The position numbers and the translations under genes are program-made. DNA of 64,000 nucleotides, taken from assembly GCF_000259505.1 (NCBI RefSeq), contig NZ_AJMM01000008.1:1-64000 (forward strand). The letters run 5' to 3'. Origin of the DNA: Streptococcus sp. SK643. GTDB taxonomy: Bacteria; Bacillota; Bacilli; Lactobacillales; Streptococcaceae. Position 1 is the stretch's first letter; the number at the start of each line of letters is the position of its first letter. The notes below the pieces were generated by a model that made no database searches, was not told the origin of the DNA, and saw only the letters and a program-made list of their open reading frames with translations. Below, piece by piece: positions 18,021 to 27,020 of this stretch.

Positions 18021-18807
18021 ACTCTTTGTAGTGCCCTACATGCTTTGGATTGCCCTCTTTGTATTGGCACCCTTGGTCTTGATTTTCGGTCAATCCTTTT
18101 TCAACATTGAAGGCCAGTTTAGTTTAGAAAATTATAAATCTTACTTTGCGTCACAAAACTTGACTTATCTCAAAATGAGTTTCAACTCTGTACTCTATGC
18201 AGGGATTGTGACCTTTGTGACCCTGCTTATCAGCTATCCAACAGCCCTCTTTTTGACTCGTCTCAAACACCGTCAACTATGGCTTATGCTGATTATCCTG
18301 CCTACCTGGATCAATTTGCTCCTTAAAGCCTACGCCTTTATCGGAATTTTTGGTCAAAATGGCTCTATTAACCAATTCTTGGAATTCATCGGAATCGGTT
18401 CACAGCAATTACTCTTTACCGATTTCTCCTTTATCTTTGTCGCAAGCTACATCGAGCTTCCCTTTATGATTTTGCCAATTTTCAATGTCTTGGACGATAT
18501 GGATAACAATCTCATCAATGCCAGCTATGACCTCGGTGCGACCAAGTGGGAGACCTTCCGTCATATCATCTTCCCTCTATCGATGAACGGTGTGAGAAGT
18601 GGGGTTCAGTCTGTCTTTATCCCCAGCTTGAGTCTCTTCATGCTGACACGTTTGATTGGTGGGAACCGCGTTATCACCTTGGGGACTGCCATTGAGCAGA
18701 ACTTCCTGACCAATGACAACTACGGTATGGGTTCTACCATCGGTGTGATTCTCATCCTGACCATGTTCATCACCATGTGGGTGACTAAGGAAAGGAGAGA
18801 ACGATGA
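18001..18807 (+). CDS. potB: Spermidine/putrescine ABC transporter permease PotB
   Basis: A roughly 268-aa membrane permease with six predicted helices and the EAA loop [18 protein letters not shown] that docks PotA. ATG 18001 is chosen for its GAGGAGGAAAGAG ribosome site just upstream; it lies within the end of potA. The stop overlaps the potC start (ATGA), indicating coupled translation. Confidence 0.93.
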   Translation: MKKTSSKLFVVPYMLWIALFVLAPLVLIFGQSFFNIEGQFSLENYKSYFASQNLTYLKMSFNSVLYAGIVTFVTLLISYPTALFLTRLKHRQLWLMLIILPTWINLLLKAYAFIGIFGQNGSINQFLEFIGIGSQQLLFTDFSFIFVASYIELPFMILPIFNVLDDMDNNLINASYDLGATKWETFRHIIFPLSMNGVRSGVQSVFIPSLSLFMLTRLIGGNRVITLGTAIEQNFLTNDNYGMGSTIGVILILTMFITMWVTKERRER

Positions 18808-19577
18808 AAAAATTTGCCAACCTTTATATGGGACTGGTCTTTCTTGTCCTCTACCTGCCGATTTTTTACCTGATTGGCTATGCCTTTAATGCAGGAAACG
18901 ACATGAATAGCTTTACAGGCTTTAGTTTGAGTCATTTTAAAACCATGTTTGCTGATGGTCGCCTCATGTTAATTGTGACCCAGACCTTTTTCTTGGCCTT
19001 TCTGTCAGCCTTGATTGCGACCATTATCGGGACTTTCGGTGCTATTTACATTTATCAGTCTCGTAAGAAATACCAAGAAGCCTTTCTTTCACTCAATAAT
19101 ATCCTCATGGTTGCTCCTGATGTTATGATTGGTGCTAGTTTCTTGATTCTCTTTACCCAACTCAAGTTTTCACTTGGCTTTTTGACTGTTCTATCTAGTC
19201 ACGTGGCCTTCTCCATTCCTATCGTGGTCTTGATGGTCTTGCCTCGTCTCAAGGAAATGAACGGTGACATGATTCATGCGGCCTATGACCTTGGTGCCAG
19301 TCAATTTCAGATGTTCAAGGAAATTATGCTTCCTTACCTGACTCCGTCTATCATTGCAGGTTACTTCATGGCCTTCACCTATTCGCTAGATGACTTTGCC
19401 GTGACCTTCTTTGTAACGGGAAATGGCTTTTCAACCCTGTCAGTCGAGATTTACTCTCGTGCTCGCAAGGGGATTTCGCTGGAGATCAATGCTTTGTCTG
19501 CCCTTGTCTTTCTCTTTAGTATTATCCTAGTCGTTGGTTATTACTTTATCTCACGTGAGAAGGAGGAGCAAGCATGA
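18804..19577 (+). CDS. potC: Spermidine/putrescine ABC transporter permease PotC
   Basis: A 257-aa permease with six predicted helices and the EAA loop AAYDLGASQFQMFKEIMLP. It completes the PotB/PotC membrane channel. Four-base ATGA overlaps with both potB and potD show a tightly coupled operon. Confidence 0.93.
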   Translation: MKKFANLYMGLVFLVLYLPIFYLIGYAFNAGNDMNSFTGFSLSHFKTMFADGRLMLIVTQTFFLAFLSALIATIIGTFGAIYIYQSRKKYQEAFLSLNNILMVAPDVMIGASFLILFTQLKFSLGFLTVLSSHVAFSIPIVVLMVLPRLKEMNGDMIHAAYDLGASQFQMFKEIMLPYLTPSIIAGYFMAFTYSLDDFAVTFFVTGNGFSTLSVEIYSRARKGISLEINALSALVFLFSIILVVGYYFISREKEEQA

Positions 19578-20644
19578 AAAAACTCTATTCATTTTTAGCA
19601 GGAATTGTAGCCATTATTCTCGTCTTGTGGGGAATTGCGACGCATTTAGATAGTAAAATAAATAGCCGCGATAGCCAAAAACTGGTAGTTTATAACTGGG
19701 GGGACTACATCGATCCTGAACTCTTGACTCAGTTCACAGAAGAGACAGGAATCCAAGTCCAGTACGAGACTTTTGATTCCAATGAAGCCATGTACACCAA
19801 GATTAAGCAGGGTGGAACGACCTACGATATAGCTATCCCAAGTGAATACATGATTAACAAGATGAAGGACGAAGACCTCTTGGTACCGCTTGACTACTCC
19901 AAAATAGAGGGTCTTGAAAATATAGGACCAGAGTTCCTCAACCAGTCTTTTGACAAAGGAAATAAATTCTCCATCCCTTATTTCTGGGGAACTTTAGGAA
20001 TTGTCTACAATGAAACTATGGTAGAAGAAGCTCCTGAGCATTGGGATGATCTCTGGAAGCCTGAGTACAAAAACTCAATCATGCTATTTGATGGAGCGCG
20101 TGAGGTATTGGGGTTAGGTCTCAACTCTCTGGGTTATAGCCTCAACTCCAAGGATACTCAGCAGTTGGAAGAGACAGTGGATAAACTCTACAAGCTGACT
20201 CCAAATATCAAGGCTATCGTAGCGGACGAGATGAAGGGCTACATGATTCAGAACAATGCTGCTATCGGCGTGACCTTCTCTGGTGAAGCCAGCCAAATGC
20301 TAGAAAAAAATGAAAATCTACGCTATGTGGTACCAACTGAGGCCAGCAACCTTTGGTTTGACAATATGGTCATTCCCAAAACAGTCAAAAACCAAGATGC
20401 AGCCTATGCCTTTATCAATTTTATGTTGAAACCTGAAAATGCTCTTAAAAATGCTGAGTATGTCGGTTATTCAACACCAAACCTACCAGCTAAGGAAATG
20501 CTCCCAGAGGAGAAAAAAGAAGACAAGGCCTTCTATCCTGATGCTGAAACCATGAAACACCTAGAAGTTTATGAGAAATTTGACCATAAATGGACAGGCA
20601 AATATAGCGACCTCTTCCTACAGTTTAAAATGTATCGGAAGTAG
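19574..20644 (+). CDS. potD: Spermidine/putrescine-binding protein PotD
   Basis: A 356-aa polyamine-binding protein (family 1 solute-binding fold) exposed on the cell surface. It starts with a hydrophobic segment (about residues 5-23) but has no lipobox cysteine, so it is probably held by an uncleaved signal anchor or released after cleavage at a non-lipid site. VVYNWGDYIDPELL, conserved in PotD/PotF, follows at about 38-51; ligand-region Trp and Asp residues occur in PYFWGTLGIVYN and FDNMVIP. It very closely resembles pneumococcal PotD as I remember it. Last gene of the operon, followed by a strong terminator. Confidence 0.93.
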   Translation: MKKLYSFLAGIVAIILVLWGIATHLDSKINSRDSQKLVVYNWGDYIDPELLTQFTEETGIQVQYETFDSNEAMYTKIKQGGTTYDIAIPSEYMINKMKDEDLLVPLDYSKIEGLENIGPEFLNQSFDKGNKFSIPYFWGTLGIVYNETMVEEAPEHWDDLWKPEYKNSIMLFDGAREVLGLGLNSLGYSLNSKDTQQLEETVDKLYKLTPNIKAIVADEMKGYMIQNNAAIGVTFSGEASQMLEKNENLRYVVPTEASNLWFDNMVIPKTVKNQDAAYAFINFMLKPENALKNAEYVGYSTPNLPAKEMLPEEKKEDKAFYPDAETMKHLEVYEKFDHKWTGKYSDLFLQFKMYRK

Positions 20645-20659
20645 GAGGCTAAACGTAAG

Positions 20660-20689
20660 AAACGAATCAGTCAAGCTGGTTCGTTTTTT
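20660..20689 (+). terminator. Intrinsic terminator of the pot operon
   Basis: AAACGAATCAG (20660-20670) pairs with CTGGTTCGTTT (20676-20686) over 11 bp with one wobble, followed by T residues. Confidence 0.85.
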
Positions 20690-20735
20690 AAAAAATAAAA
20701 GGCAATTTTCGTAACGGTATCTTTTTCTATGATAG

Positions 20736-20764
20736 TTGCTTATTTTCTTTCCCAGTAGTATACT
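20736..20764 (+). promoter_or_regulatory. Promoter of the small membrane protein gene
   Basis: TTGCTT (20736-20741), 17 bp, TATACT (20759-20764), 32 nt before the ATG at 20797. Confidence 0.6.
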
Positions 20765-20796
20765 AAGTTTAACCTTACAGAAAGCGGTAACAAATA

Positions 20797-21048
20797 ATGA
20801 AAATATCTACTTTTTTCAAAAAATTTTATTGGCCAGCCTTTTTGATTGTTGACGAAACAATTATACTATTCCATTTAAAGGATGGTTTGGATCGACAATA
20901 CCTAACAACTGATTCCATACATTTGGTGATAGGGTTCTTTATATTTGCAAATATTTTCGTAGCTATCTTTAACAATTCAAAACTTTGGGATAAAAGTTGG
21001 GATAAAAAGAGTGATAGCAGTAAGAAAAAATATATTCTGAAAAAGTAA
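20797..21048 (+). CDS. Small membrane protein of unknown function
   Basis: An 83-aa protein I do not recognise. It has a moderately hydrophobic N-terminal stretch (about residues 10-27), a clear membrane segment at about 42-58, and a hydrophilic tail rich in Lys, Asp and Ser with two Trp-Asp-Lys repeats. A plausible promoter precedes it, while the ribosome site is weak (AAAGCGG). It lies between the pot terminator and the alaS T-box promoter, probably a monocistronic unit. It could be a species-limited gene. Confidence 0.6.
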   Translation: MKISTFFKKFYWPAFLIVDETIILFHLKDGLDRQYLTTDSIHLVIGFFIFANIFVAIFNNSKLWDKSWDKKSDSSKKKYILKK

Positions 21049-21093
21049 TCTGAGATGTAGGTAATGGGTTATTTAAATAGGAATCATTTCCAG

Positions 21094-21122
21094 TTGACGC
21101 AAGCTTAAAAAAACGGTATAAT
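21094..21122 (+). promoter_or_regulatory. Promoter of the alanine T-box transcript
   Basis: TTGACG (21094-21099), 17 bp, TATAAT (21117-21122). It is immediately upstream of the T-box leader. Confidence 0.85.
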
Positions 21123-21128
21123 ACTTAA

Positions 21129-21312
21129 GTTGAGAATTGATTTTCAGTTGTCTTAGTCCAGAGAAATGGCGGTGCTGCGAGCCATCTAAGCTAGGAAGTC
21201 ATGCTACTCAATTTAACAATTGCATAAGAATAAAAGAATGACAAGTTCATTGAATGAAGGTGGTACCGCGGTTTTTCGCCCTTCGTGATATGAGCTTGTC
21301 TTTTGATTTTTT
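21129..21312 (+). promoter_or_regulatory. T-box riboswitch (alanine specifier) controlling alaS
   Basis: The leader has a Stem I with the distal GAGAAATGGCGGTGCTGCGAG-type region (21161-21181) and a specifier loop carrying GCT (21203-21205), an alanine codon. The T-box core TGGTACCGCG is at 21261-21270, complementary to the tRNA acceptor end. The terminator arms are GACAAGTTCAT (21240-21250) and ATGAGCTTGTC (21290-21300), followed by TTTTGATTTTTT. Uncharged tRNA-Ala should stabilise the antiterminator and allow transcription of the LURP-one-like gene and alaS. Confidence 0.92.
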
Positions 21313-21322
21313 GGAGGTGTTG

Positions 21323-21808
21323 ATGAAAACATTTCTTGTCAAACAAAAGTTTCGTCTTGGAGGCGAACGCTTTGATATCAAGGATGACATGGGAGAAATC
21401 GCCTATCAGGTGGAAGGATCCTTCTTTAAGATTCCCAAAACCTTTACCATCTATGATGCGACTGGGGAACAGGTTAGTCAGATTAGTAAAGAAATCTTGA
21501 CCTTACTACCTCGTTTTGAGATTCAGCTACGGGATGGCTCGAGTTTTGTCATTCGTAAAAAGTTGACCTTCTGGCGAGATAAATATGAGTTTGATAATCT
21601 AGGTCTTCGTATCGAGGGCAATATCTGGGATTTGGATTTCAAATTGCTGGATGATCGCGATCAGCTGATTGCAGAAATAAAAAAAGAACTCTTCCATCTG
21701 ACCTCTACCTATACTGTAACCGTCATTGAGGACGCTTATGCAGACCTAGTCATTTCCCTCTGTGTTGCCATCGACTATGTGGAGATGATGGAAAGCCAAT
21801 CAAATTAA
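21323..21808 (+). CDS. LURP-one-related / YxjI family protein
   Basis: A 161-aa soluble beta-rich protein of the LURP-one-related (YxjI, PF04525-like) family with the tubby-like fold. Typical features are the N-terminal MKTFLVKQKFRLGGERFDIKDD and internal repeats of the type IPKTFTIYDATG. The molecular role is unknown. ATG 21323 is placed by a strong GGAGGTG ribosome site at 21313-21319; upstream starts would fall inside the T-box terminator. It lies between the T-box and alaS, 21 nt before alaS, so both should respond to alanine-tRNA charging. Confidence 0.82.
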   Translation: MKTFLVKQKFRLGGERFDIKDDMGEIAYQVEGSFFKIPKTFTIYDATGEQVSQISKEILTLLPRFEIQLRDGSSFVIRKKLTFWRDKYEFDNLGLRIEGNIWDLDFKLLDDRDQLIAEIKKELFHLTSTYTVTVIEDAYADLVISLCVAIDYVEMMESQSN

Positions 21809-21829
21809 AGAAGTAAATAAGGAGACATC

Positions 21830-24448
21830 ATGAAACAACTATCTAGTGCACAAGTACGCCAAATGTGGCTTGATTTCTGGGCTACTAAAGGTCACTCTGT
21901 AGAACCATCAGTGAGTTTGGTTCCTGTAAATGATCCAACACTTTTGTGGATCAACTCTGGGGTAGCAACCCTTAAGAAATACTTTGACGGGACAATCATC
22001 CCTGAAAATCCACGTATTACCAATGCGCAAAAGGCTATCCGTACCAACGATATCGAGAACGTAGGAAAAACTGCACGTCACCATACCATGTTTGAAATGC
22101 TGGGGAACTTCTCTATCGGGGATTACTTCCGTGATGAAGCCATCACTTGGGCTTATGAGCTTTTGACAAGCCCTGAGTGGTTTGACTTCCCAGCTGAAAA
22201 ACTTTACATGACCTACTATCCAGATGATAAAGATTCTTACAACCGCTGGATTGAAGTAGGAGTGGACCCAAGTCACTTGATTCCAATTGAAGATAACTTC
22301 TGGGAAATCGGTGCGGGACCTTCTGGACCAGATACAGAAATCTTCTTTGACCGTGGAGAAGCTTTTGATCCAGAAAATATTGGCATTCGCCTGCTTGCAG
22401 AAGATATTGAAAACGACCGTTACATCGAAATCTGGAATATCGTTTTGTCACAATTTAACGCAGACCCTGCTGTTCCTCGTAGTGAGTACAAGGAATTGCC
22501 ACACAAAAACATTGATACGGGCGCTGGTTTGGAGCGTTTGGTGGCGGTTATCCAAGGTGCTAAGACTAACTTTGAAACAGACCTCTTCATGCCAATTATT
22601 CGTGAAGTGGAGAAATTGTCTGGTAAGGTCTACGACCAAGATGGTGACAACATGAGCTTCAAGGTCATCGCTGACCACATCCGTTCATTGTCATTTGCCA
22701 TCGGTGATGGAGCTCTCCCAGGAAATGAAGGTCGTGGTTACGTTCTTCGTCGTCTCCTTCGTCGTGCCTCTATGCATGGTCAAAAATTGGGTATCAACGA
22801 GCCTTTCCTTTACAAACTGGTTCCAACTGTTGGAAAAATCATGGAAAGCTACTACCCAGAAGTGCTTGAAAAACGTGACTTTATCGAAAAAATCGTTAAG
22901 AGCGAAGAAGAATCATTTGCCCGTACCCTTCACTCAGGTCAACACTTTGCCCAAGGCATCGTAGCAGACTTGAAAGAAAAAGGCCAATCTGTCATTGCTG
23001 GTTCAGATGTCTTCAAACTTTATGACACTTATGGATTCCCAGTTGAATTGACTGAAGAAATCGCTGAAGAAGCTGGTATGACTGTAGACCGTGAAGGTTT
23101 TGAAGCAGCCATGAAAGAACAGCAAGAACGTGCGCGTGCGTCAGCTGTCAAGGGTGGCTCAATGGGTATGCAAAATGAAACCCTTCAAAACATCACTGTA
23201 GAAAGTGTTTTCAACTACAATGCTAGCCAATTGTCTTCTAAATTGGTGGCAATCGTGGCTGACAATGCAGAAGTAGAAGCTGTATCAGAAGGAACTGCCT
23301 CTCTTATCTTTGCGGAAACGCCATTCTACGCTGAAATGGGTGGACAAGTTGCTGACCACGGACAAATCTTGGATGAGTCAGGTAAGGTCGTGGCTACTGT
23401 GACAAATGTTCAAAAAGCTCCAAATGGACAAGCCCTTCATACTGTTGAAGTCCTTGCACCACTTGCCTTGAATCAAGAATATACCTTGGCAATTGATAGC
23501 AATCGTCGTCACCGTGTTATGAAAAACCACACTGCGACTCACTTGCTTCACGCTGCTCTTCACAACATTCTTGGAAACCACGCAACACAAGCAGGATCTC
23601 TTAACGAAGTTGAATTCCTTCGCTTTGACTTTACCCACTTCCAAGCAGTGACTTCTGAAGAATTGCGTGCGATTGAGCAGCAAGTTAACGAGAAAATCTG
23701 GGAAGCTCTTGAAGTGAAGACAGTTGAAACAGATATTGACACTGCTAAAGAAATGGGAGCTATGGCCCTCTTCGGTGAGAAATACGGCAAGGAAGTCCGT
23801 GTTGTCACTATCGGTGACTACTCTATCGAGCTTTGTGGTGGTACCCACGTTGGTAACACTTCTGAAATTGGCCTCTTCAAGATTGTCAAAGAAGAAGGGA
23901 TTGGATCAGGAACTCGCCGTATCTTGGCAGTGACTGGTAAGGAAGCCTTTGAAGCCTACCGTGAACAAGAAGATGCTCTTAAAGCAGTTGCAGCAACCTT
24001 GAAAGCACCACAAGTCAAGGAAGTACCTCACAAGGTAGAAGGACTTCAAGAACAACTTCGTCAACTCCAAAAAGAAAATGCTGAGTTGAAAGAAAAAGCC
24101 GCAGCTGCAGCCGCAGGCGATATCTTCAAGGATGTGAAGGAAGTCAATGGTCACCGTTACATTGCTAGCCAAGTATCTGTATCTGATGCTGGTGCCCTTC
24201 GTACTTTTGCGGATAACTGGAAACAAAAAGACTACTCTGATCTTCTTGTCCTAGTTGCTGCTATCGGTGACAAAGTCAATGTTCTTGTAGCAAGCAAGAC
24301 AAAAGACCTTCATGCTGGAAACCTTGTCAAAGAATTAGCACCAATCGTCGATGGACGTGGTGGTGGTAAACCAGACATGGCCATGGCAGGAGGAAGCAAC
24401 CAAGCTAAGATCCAAGAATTGTTGGATGCCGTAGCAGGTAAATTGTAA
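21830..24448 (+). CDS. alaS: Alanyl-tRNA synthetase
   Basis: An 872-aa enzyme of normal family length, charging tRNA-Ala in the cytoplasm. The N-terminal class II catalytic core contains [18 protein letters not shown] near 83-100 (motif 1-2 region). The editing domain has [11 protein letters not shown] near 565-575 and CGGTHVGNT near 667-675, the zinc-binding His/Cys set that clears Ser- and Gly-tRNA-Ala. A coiled coil with an Ala-rich run (about 750-765) and a DHHA1-type C-Ala domain end the protein. The T-box specifier GCT matches the product. Confidence 0.97.
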   Translation: MKQLSSAQVRQMWLDFWATKGHSVEPSVSLVPVNDPTLLWINSGVATLKKYFDGTIIPENPRITNAQKAIRTNDIENVGKTARHHTMFEMLGNFSIGDYFRDEAITWAYELLTSPEWFDFPAEKLYMTYYPDDKDSYNRWIEVGVDPSHLIPIEDNFWEIGAGPSGPDTEIFFDRGEAFDPENIGIRLLAEDIENDRYIEIWNIVLSQFNADPAVPRSEYKELPHKNIDTGAGLERLVAVIQGAKTNFETDLFMPIIREVEKLSGKVYDQDGDNMSFKVIADHIRSLSFAIGDGALPGNEGRGYVLRRLLRRASMHGQKLGINEPFLYKLVPTVGKIMESYYPEVLEKRDFIEKIVKSEEESFARTLHSGQHFAQGIVADLKEKGQSVIAGSDVFKLYDTYGFPVELTEEIAEEAGMTVDREGFEAAMKEQQERARASAVKGGSMGMQNETLQNITVESVFNYNASQLSSKLVAIVADNAEVEAVSEGTASLIFAETPFYAEMGGQVADHGQILDESGKVVATVTNVQKAPNGQALHTVEVLAPLALNQEYTLAIDSNRRHRVMKNHTATHLLHAALHNILGNHATQAGSLNEVEFLRFDFTHFQAVTSEELRAIEQQVNEKIWEALEVKTVETDIDTAKEMGAMALFGEKYGKEVRVVTIGDYSIELCGGTHVGNTSEIGLFKIVKEEGIGSGTRRILAVTGKEAFEAYREQEDALKAVAATLKAPQVKEVPHKVEGLQEQLRQLQKENAELKEKAAAAAAGDIFKDVKEVNGHRYIASQVSVSDAGALRTFADNWKQKDYSDLLVLVAAIGDKVNVLVASKTKDLHAGNLVKELAPIVDGRGGGKPDMAMAGGSNQAKIQELLDAVAGKL

Positions 24449-24454
24449 GAAAAC

Positions 24455-24485
24455 AAAGATCTATCCATTTGGGTAGGTCTTTTTG
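24455..24485 (+). terminator. Intrinsic terminator of alaS
   Basis: AAAGATCTATCC pairs with GGGTAGGTCTTT through 11-12 positions including wobbles, and is followed by T residues. Confidence 0.8.
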
Positions 24486-24492
24486 TGAATGC

Positions 24493-24522
24493 AAAAAAGC
24501 CAAATCTGATTGGATCTGGCTT
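24493..24522 (-). terminator. Intrinsic terminator of the alpha-amylase gene
   Basis: AAGCCAAATC / GATCTGGCTT arms with one mismatch. The plus-strand A run at 24493-24498 is the minus-strand T run. It lies beyond the BOX element, so the BOX sequence should be part of the amylase mRNA 3' end. Confidence 0.75.
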
Positions 24523-24539
24523 GGTTATTATTTACTATT

Positions 24540-24644
24540 ATACTCAATGAAAATCAAAGAGCAAACTAGGAAACTAGCCGCAGGCTGTACTTGAGTACGG
24601 AAAGGCGACGTTGACGCGGTTTGAATTTGATTTTCGAAGAGTAT
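24540..24644 (-). repeat. BOX element (boxA-boxC, no boxB)
   Basis: A 105-bp repeat bounded by the inverted termini ATACTC and GAGTAT. The plus strand reads the boxC side first (ACTCAATGAAAATCAAAGAG, then CTAGCCGCAGGCTG) and then the boxA core GGCGACGTTGACG, close to the published BOX-A consensus used for strain typing. The boxB repeat that usually separates A and C is absent, giving a minimal A-C element. BOX elements are short, non-coding, probably transposase-mobilised repeats typical of S. pneumoniae and relatives. This one touches the amylase stop codon. Confidence 0.88.
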
Positions 24645-26098
24645 TAGATTGTATTGGCTGCCCAGACACTTACCGAAGCAGCTGAGACTGGGAATTGTCC
24701 ATAACCTTCCTCATCAATTGTAACTTGACCTTGGTGGTTTTCAAGTAAATCTACAAAGGTTTGGTTAGCCCATTCTTGGCCGACAAACATTGATTTGCTG
24801 TTTTCTTGGTCATTGGAAATCAAGACTGCGATTGGGGGTTGATTTTCAGTACCTGAACGTACCCAACCGATACAGTTAGCATCATCCAAGTAGTCATTTT
24901 GTTCTCCATAGGCCAAATCTTTTCGGATGGCTAGGAGACGGTCAAGGACTTCTTTGAAATCTTGTTGAGCATATTGCCCTGAAATCCCATAGTAGTCGCC
25001 GTAAAAGACACAAGGAAGACCGTCTTGGCGTAAGAGAATGAGGGCATAGGCTGCTGGTTTGAACCATTCTTCAACGGTAGACTCAAGAGCCTGACCACGT
25101 TGAGTATCGTGGTTGTCGACAAAGGTTACAGCCTTGTCAGGTTTGAGTTCAACCAAGCTATCTGTGAAAATGCCACGAAGGTCATAGTTTGCGCCAGCTT
25201 GACTGGCTTCAAAGAGATTCTGGTGGAGACGAACATCGACAAGGTCAAAGCGTTCTTCCGTTTTTTCAAGGTAGTCTAGATTGGCTTCCTTATCGGGATT
25301 CCAAAATTCACCAAAAACATAGAAATCCTCACCGTATTTTTCCTTCATATCACGGATAAAATTGCGCATGAAGAAAGAGTCAATGTGTTTAACGGCATCC
25401 AAGCGGAAACCAGCTACACCAGTCGTTTCCATGAACCAGTCAGCCCAGTCATAGATATTTTGGATGACTTCAGGATGTTTAAAGTCTAGGTCGGCATACA
25501 TGAGGTAGTCATAGTTACCGTTTTCATTATCGACCAATTCCTCATTTGCCCAACCCTTGTTGTCTCCTTGAATCAGATAAATCCCAGACTTGCGGCGTTT
25601 GGCATCATAGTCTGTACCGGTGAAGTGGTACCAGTGCCAGTGGAAATCATTATAGGTATCTTGGCGACCATCGAATGTAAAGCTAGTCCAGCCGTTGATG
25701 ATGAAGGGTTCTCCAAGTTCAACTGTACGGTCTACAGGATCCACTTCGATAACTTGAAAGGCTTCCATGTGATCAGCAGCAGCCTTGTGATTGAGCACCA
25801 CATCAGCCATAGGTTGAATTCCCTGTGCTTTTAGGGTTTGAATGGCTTGAAGATAGTCTTCTTTGAAACCATACTTGGTACGGACTGTCCCTTTTTGGTT
25901 GAACTCTCCTAGGTCAAATAAGTCATAGACCCCATAGCCTACATCTTTTTCATTAGTAGCCTTAAAGGCAGGCGGCATCCAGACATGGCTGATACCGAGA
26001 TCAGCTAGGTGTTGAGCATCTTCAGCTAGACGCGTCCAGTGCTGACCGTCGTGGGGCAGATACCATTCAAAGTATTGCATGAGTGTTTGATTTTGCAT
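24644..26098 (-). CDS. amy: Cytoplasmic alpha-amylase (GH13_5 type)
   Basis: A 484-aa glycoside hydrolase family 13 enzyme without a signal peptide, so it acts on intracellular alpha-glucans or maltodextrins. The catalytic triad is visible: nucleophile D234 in GFRLDAVKH, acid/base E264 in VFGEFWNPD and D328 in FVDNHDTQ. The conserved region I is ADVVLNH near 98-104. The ATG at 26098 is chosen for its AAGAGGAAAAATC ribosome context; a longer start at 26170 would run through the promoter and operator. Expression is probably repressed through the palindrome at 26154-26167. The last base of its stop codon is also the last base of the BOX element. Confidence 0.92.
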   Translation of the reverse strand: MQNQTLMQYFEWYLPHDGQHWTRLAEDAQHLADLGISHVWMPPAFKATNEKDVGYGVYDLFDLGEFNQKGTVRTKYGFKEDYLQAIQTLKAQGIQPMADVVLNHKAAADHMEAFQVIEVDPVDRTVELGEPFIINGWTSFTFDGRQDTYNDFHWHWYHFTGTDYDAKRRKSGIYLIQGDNKGWANEELVDNENGNYDYLMYADLDFKHPEVIQNIYDWADWFMETTGVAGFRLDAVKHIDSFFMRNFIRDMKEKYGEDFYVFGEFWNPDKEANLDYLEKTEERFDLVDVRLHQNLFEASQAGANYDLRGIFTDSLVELKPDKAVTFVDNHDTQRGQALESTVEEWFKPAAYALILLRQDGLPCVFYGDYYGISGQYAQQDFKEVLDRLLAIRKDLAYGEQNDYLDDANCIGWVRSGTENQPPIAVLISNDQENSKSMFVGQEWANQTFVDLLENHQGQVTIDEEGYGQFPVSAASVSVWAANTI

Positions 26099-26129
26099 GA
26101 TTTTTCCTCTTACTTGTCGATAATGATTT

Positions 26130-26158
26130 ATTTTATCATAAAGTATTAGGTAACGCAA
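26130..26158 (-). promoter_or_regulatory. Promoter of the alpha-amylase gene
   Basis: Minus strand: TTGCGT (plus 26153-26158), 17 bp, TAAAAT (plus 26130-26135) with an extended TGA. The -35 lies inside the operator palindrome. Confidence 0.7.
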
Positions 26159-26167
26159 ACGTTTGCG
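26154..26167. promoter_or_regulatory. LacI-family operator (MalR or CcpA-like)
   Basis: CGCAAACGTTTGCG is a perfect 14-bp palindrome with the central AAACGTTT typical of LacI/GalR-family sites. It overlaps the amylase -35, so binding should repress. The outer C/G differs from the usual cre T/A, which fits a maltose regulator (MalR) better than CcpA, but this is inference. Confidence 0.65.
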
Positions 26168-26206
26168 CAAATCTAAAAAATATTTTCGACTTTTTTATAA
26201 AAAGTG

Positions 26207-26235
26207 TTGATAAATCTGTACTAAAGTGCTAATAT
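26207..26235 (+). promoter_or_regulatory. Promoter of the ABC transporter pair
   Basis: TTGATA (26207-26212), 17 bp, TAATAT (26230-26235), 35 nt before the ATG, with an AGGAGTCATCCC ribosome region. Confidence 0.65.
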
Positions 26236-26270
26236 AACAATATAAAGAACATAAATATAGGAGTCATCCC

Positions 26271-27020
26271 ATGATTGAATTTCAAAATGTTAGTAAGTTG
26301 TATGGTGATAAAGAGGCCTTGAGCAATCTCAATTTGCAGATTGAAAATGGAGAGATTATGGGCTTGATTGGCCATAATGGTGCTGGAAAATCGACCACCA
26401 TAAAATCTCTAGTCAGTATTATTTCACCCACTGATGGGCGGATTTTGGTAGATGGATTGGATTTATCGGAAAATCGCTTAGCTATTAAACGAAAGATTGG
26501 CTACGTTGCAGATTCACCTGACTTATTTTTACGATTAACAGCTAATGAATTTTGGGAATTGGTTGCTTCGTCCTATGATATGAGTAGCTCTGACTTGGAG
26601 GCTAGTTTAGCTAGGCTGTTGACTATTTTTGATTTTGCTGAAAATCGCTATCAGGTTATTGAAACCTTTTCTCACGGAATGCGTCAGAAAGTCTTTGTAA
26701 TAGGGGCGCTCTTGTCTGATCCTGATATTTGGGTCTTGGACGAACCTTTGACTGGTTTGGATCCCCAGGCTGCCTTTGATTTGAAGCAAATGATGAAGGA
26801 GCATGCACAAAAAGGTAAGACTGTACTTTTTTCAACCCATGTACTTGAAGTTGCTGAACAAGTGTGTGATCGGATTGCGATTTTGAAAAAGGGACATCTG
26901 ATTTATTGTGGTAGTGTAGAGGACTTGAGAAAAGACCATCCAGACCAGTCTTTGGAAAGTATCTACCTTAGCCTTGCTGGTAGAAAAGAGGAGGTTTCAG
27001 ATGCGTTTCAAGGTCATTAA
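26271..27020 (+). CDS. ABC transporter ATP-binding protein
   Basis: A 249-aa single-domain ABC ATPase of the DrrA/CcmA-like class. Walker A GHNGAGKST is at 34-42, the signature reads FSHGMRQK (non-canonical for LSGGQ but usual in this subfamily), Walker B is WVLDEPLTGLDP and the switch His is in FSTHVLE. It pairs with the permease encoded immediately downstream (20-nt overlap). The substrate is unknown; export is more likely than import because no binding protein is present. Confidence 0.87.
   Translation: MIEFQNVSKLYGDKEALSNLNLQIENGEIMGLIGHNGAGKSTTIKSLVSIISPTDGRILVDGLDLSENRLAIKRKIGYVADSPDLFLRLTANEFWELVASSYDMSSSDLEASLARLLTIFDFAENRYQVIETFSHGMRQKVFVIGALLSDPDIWVLDEPLTGLDPQAAFDLKQMMKEHAQKGKTVLFSTHVLEVAEQVCDRIAILKKGHLIYCGSVEDLRKDHPDQSLESIYLSLAGRKEEVSDAFQGH

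Noticed and set aside
24090-24118. Short alanine-codon repeat (GCCGCAGCTGCAGCC) in alaS
   Set aside because: Low-complexity coding sequence of the coiled-coil linker, in frame and common in AlaRS.
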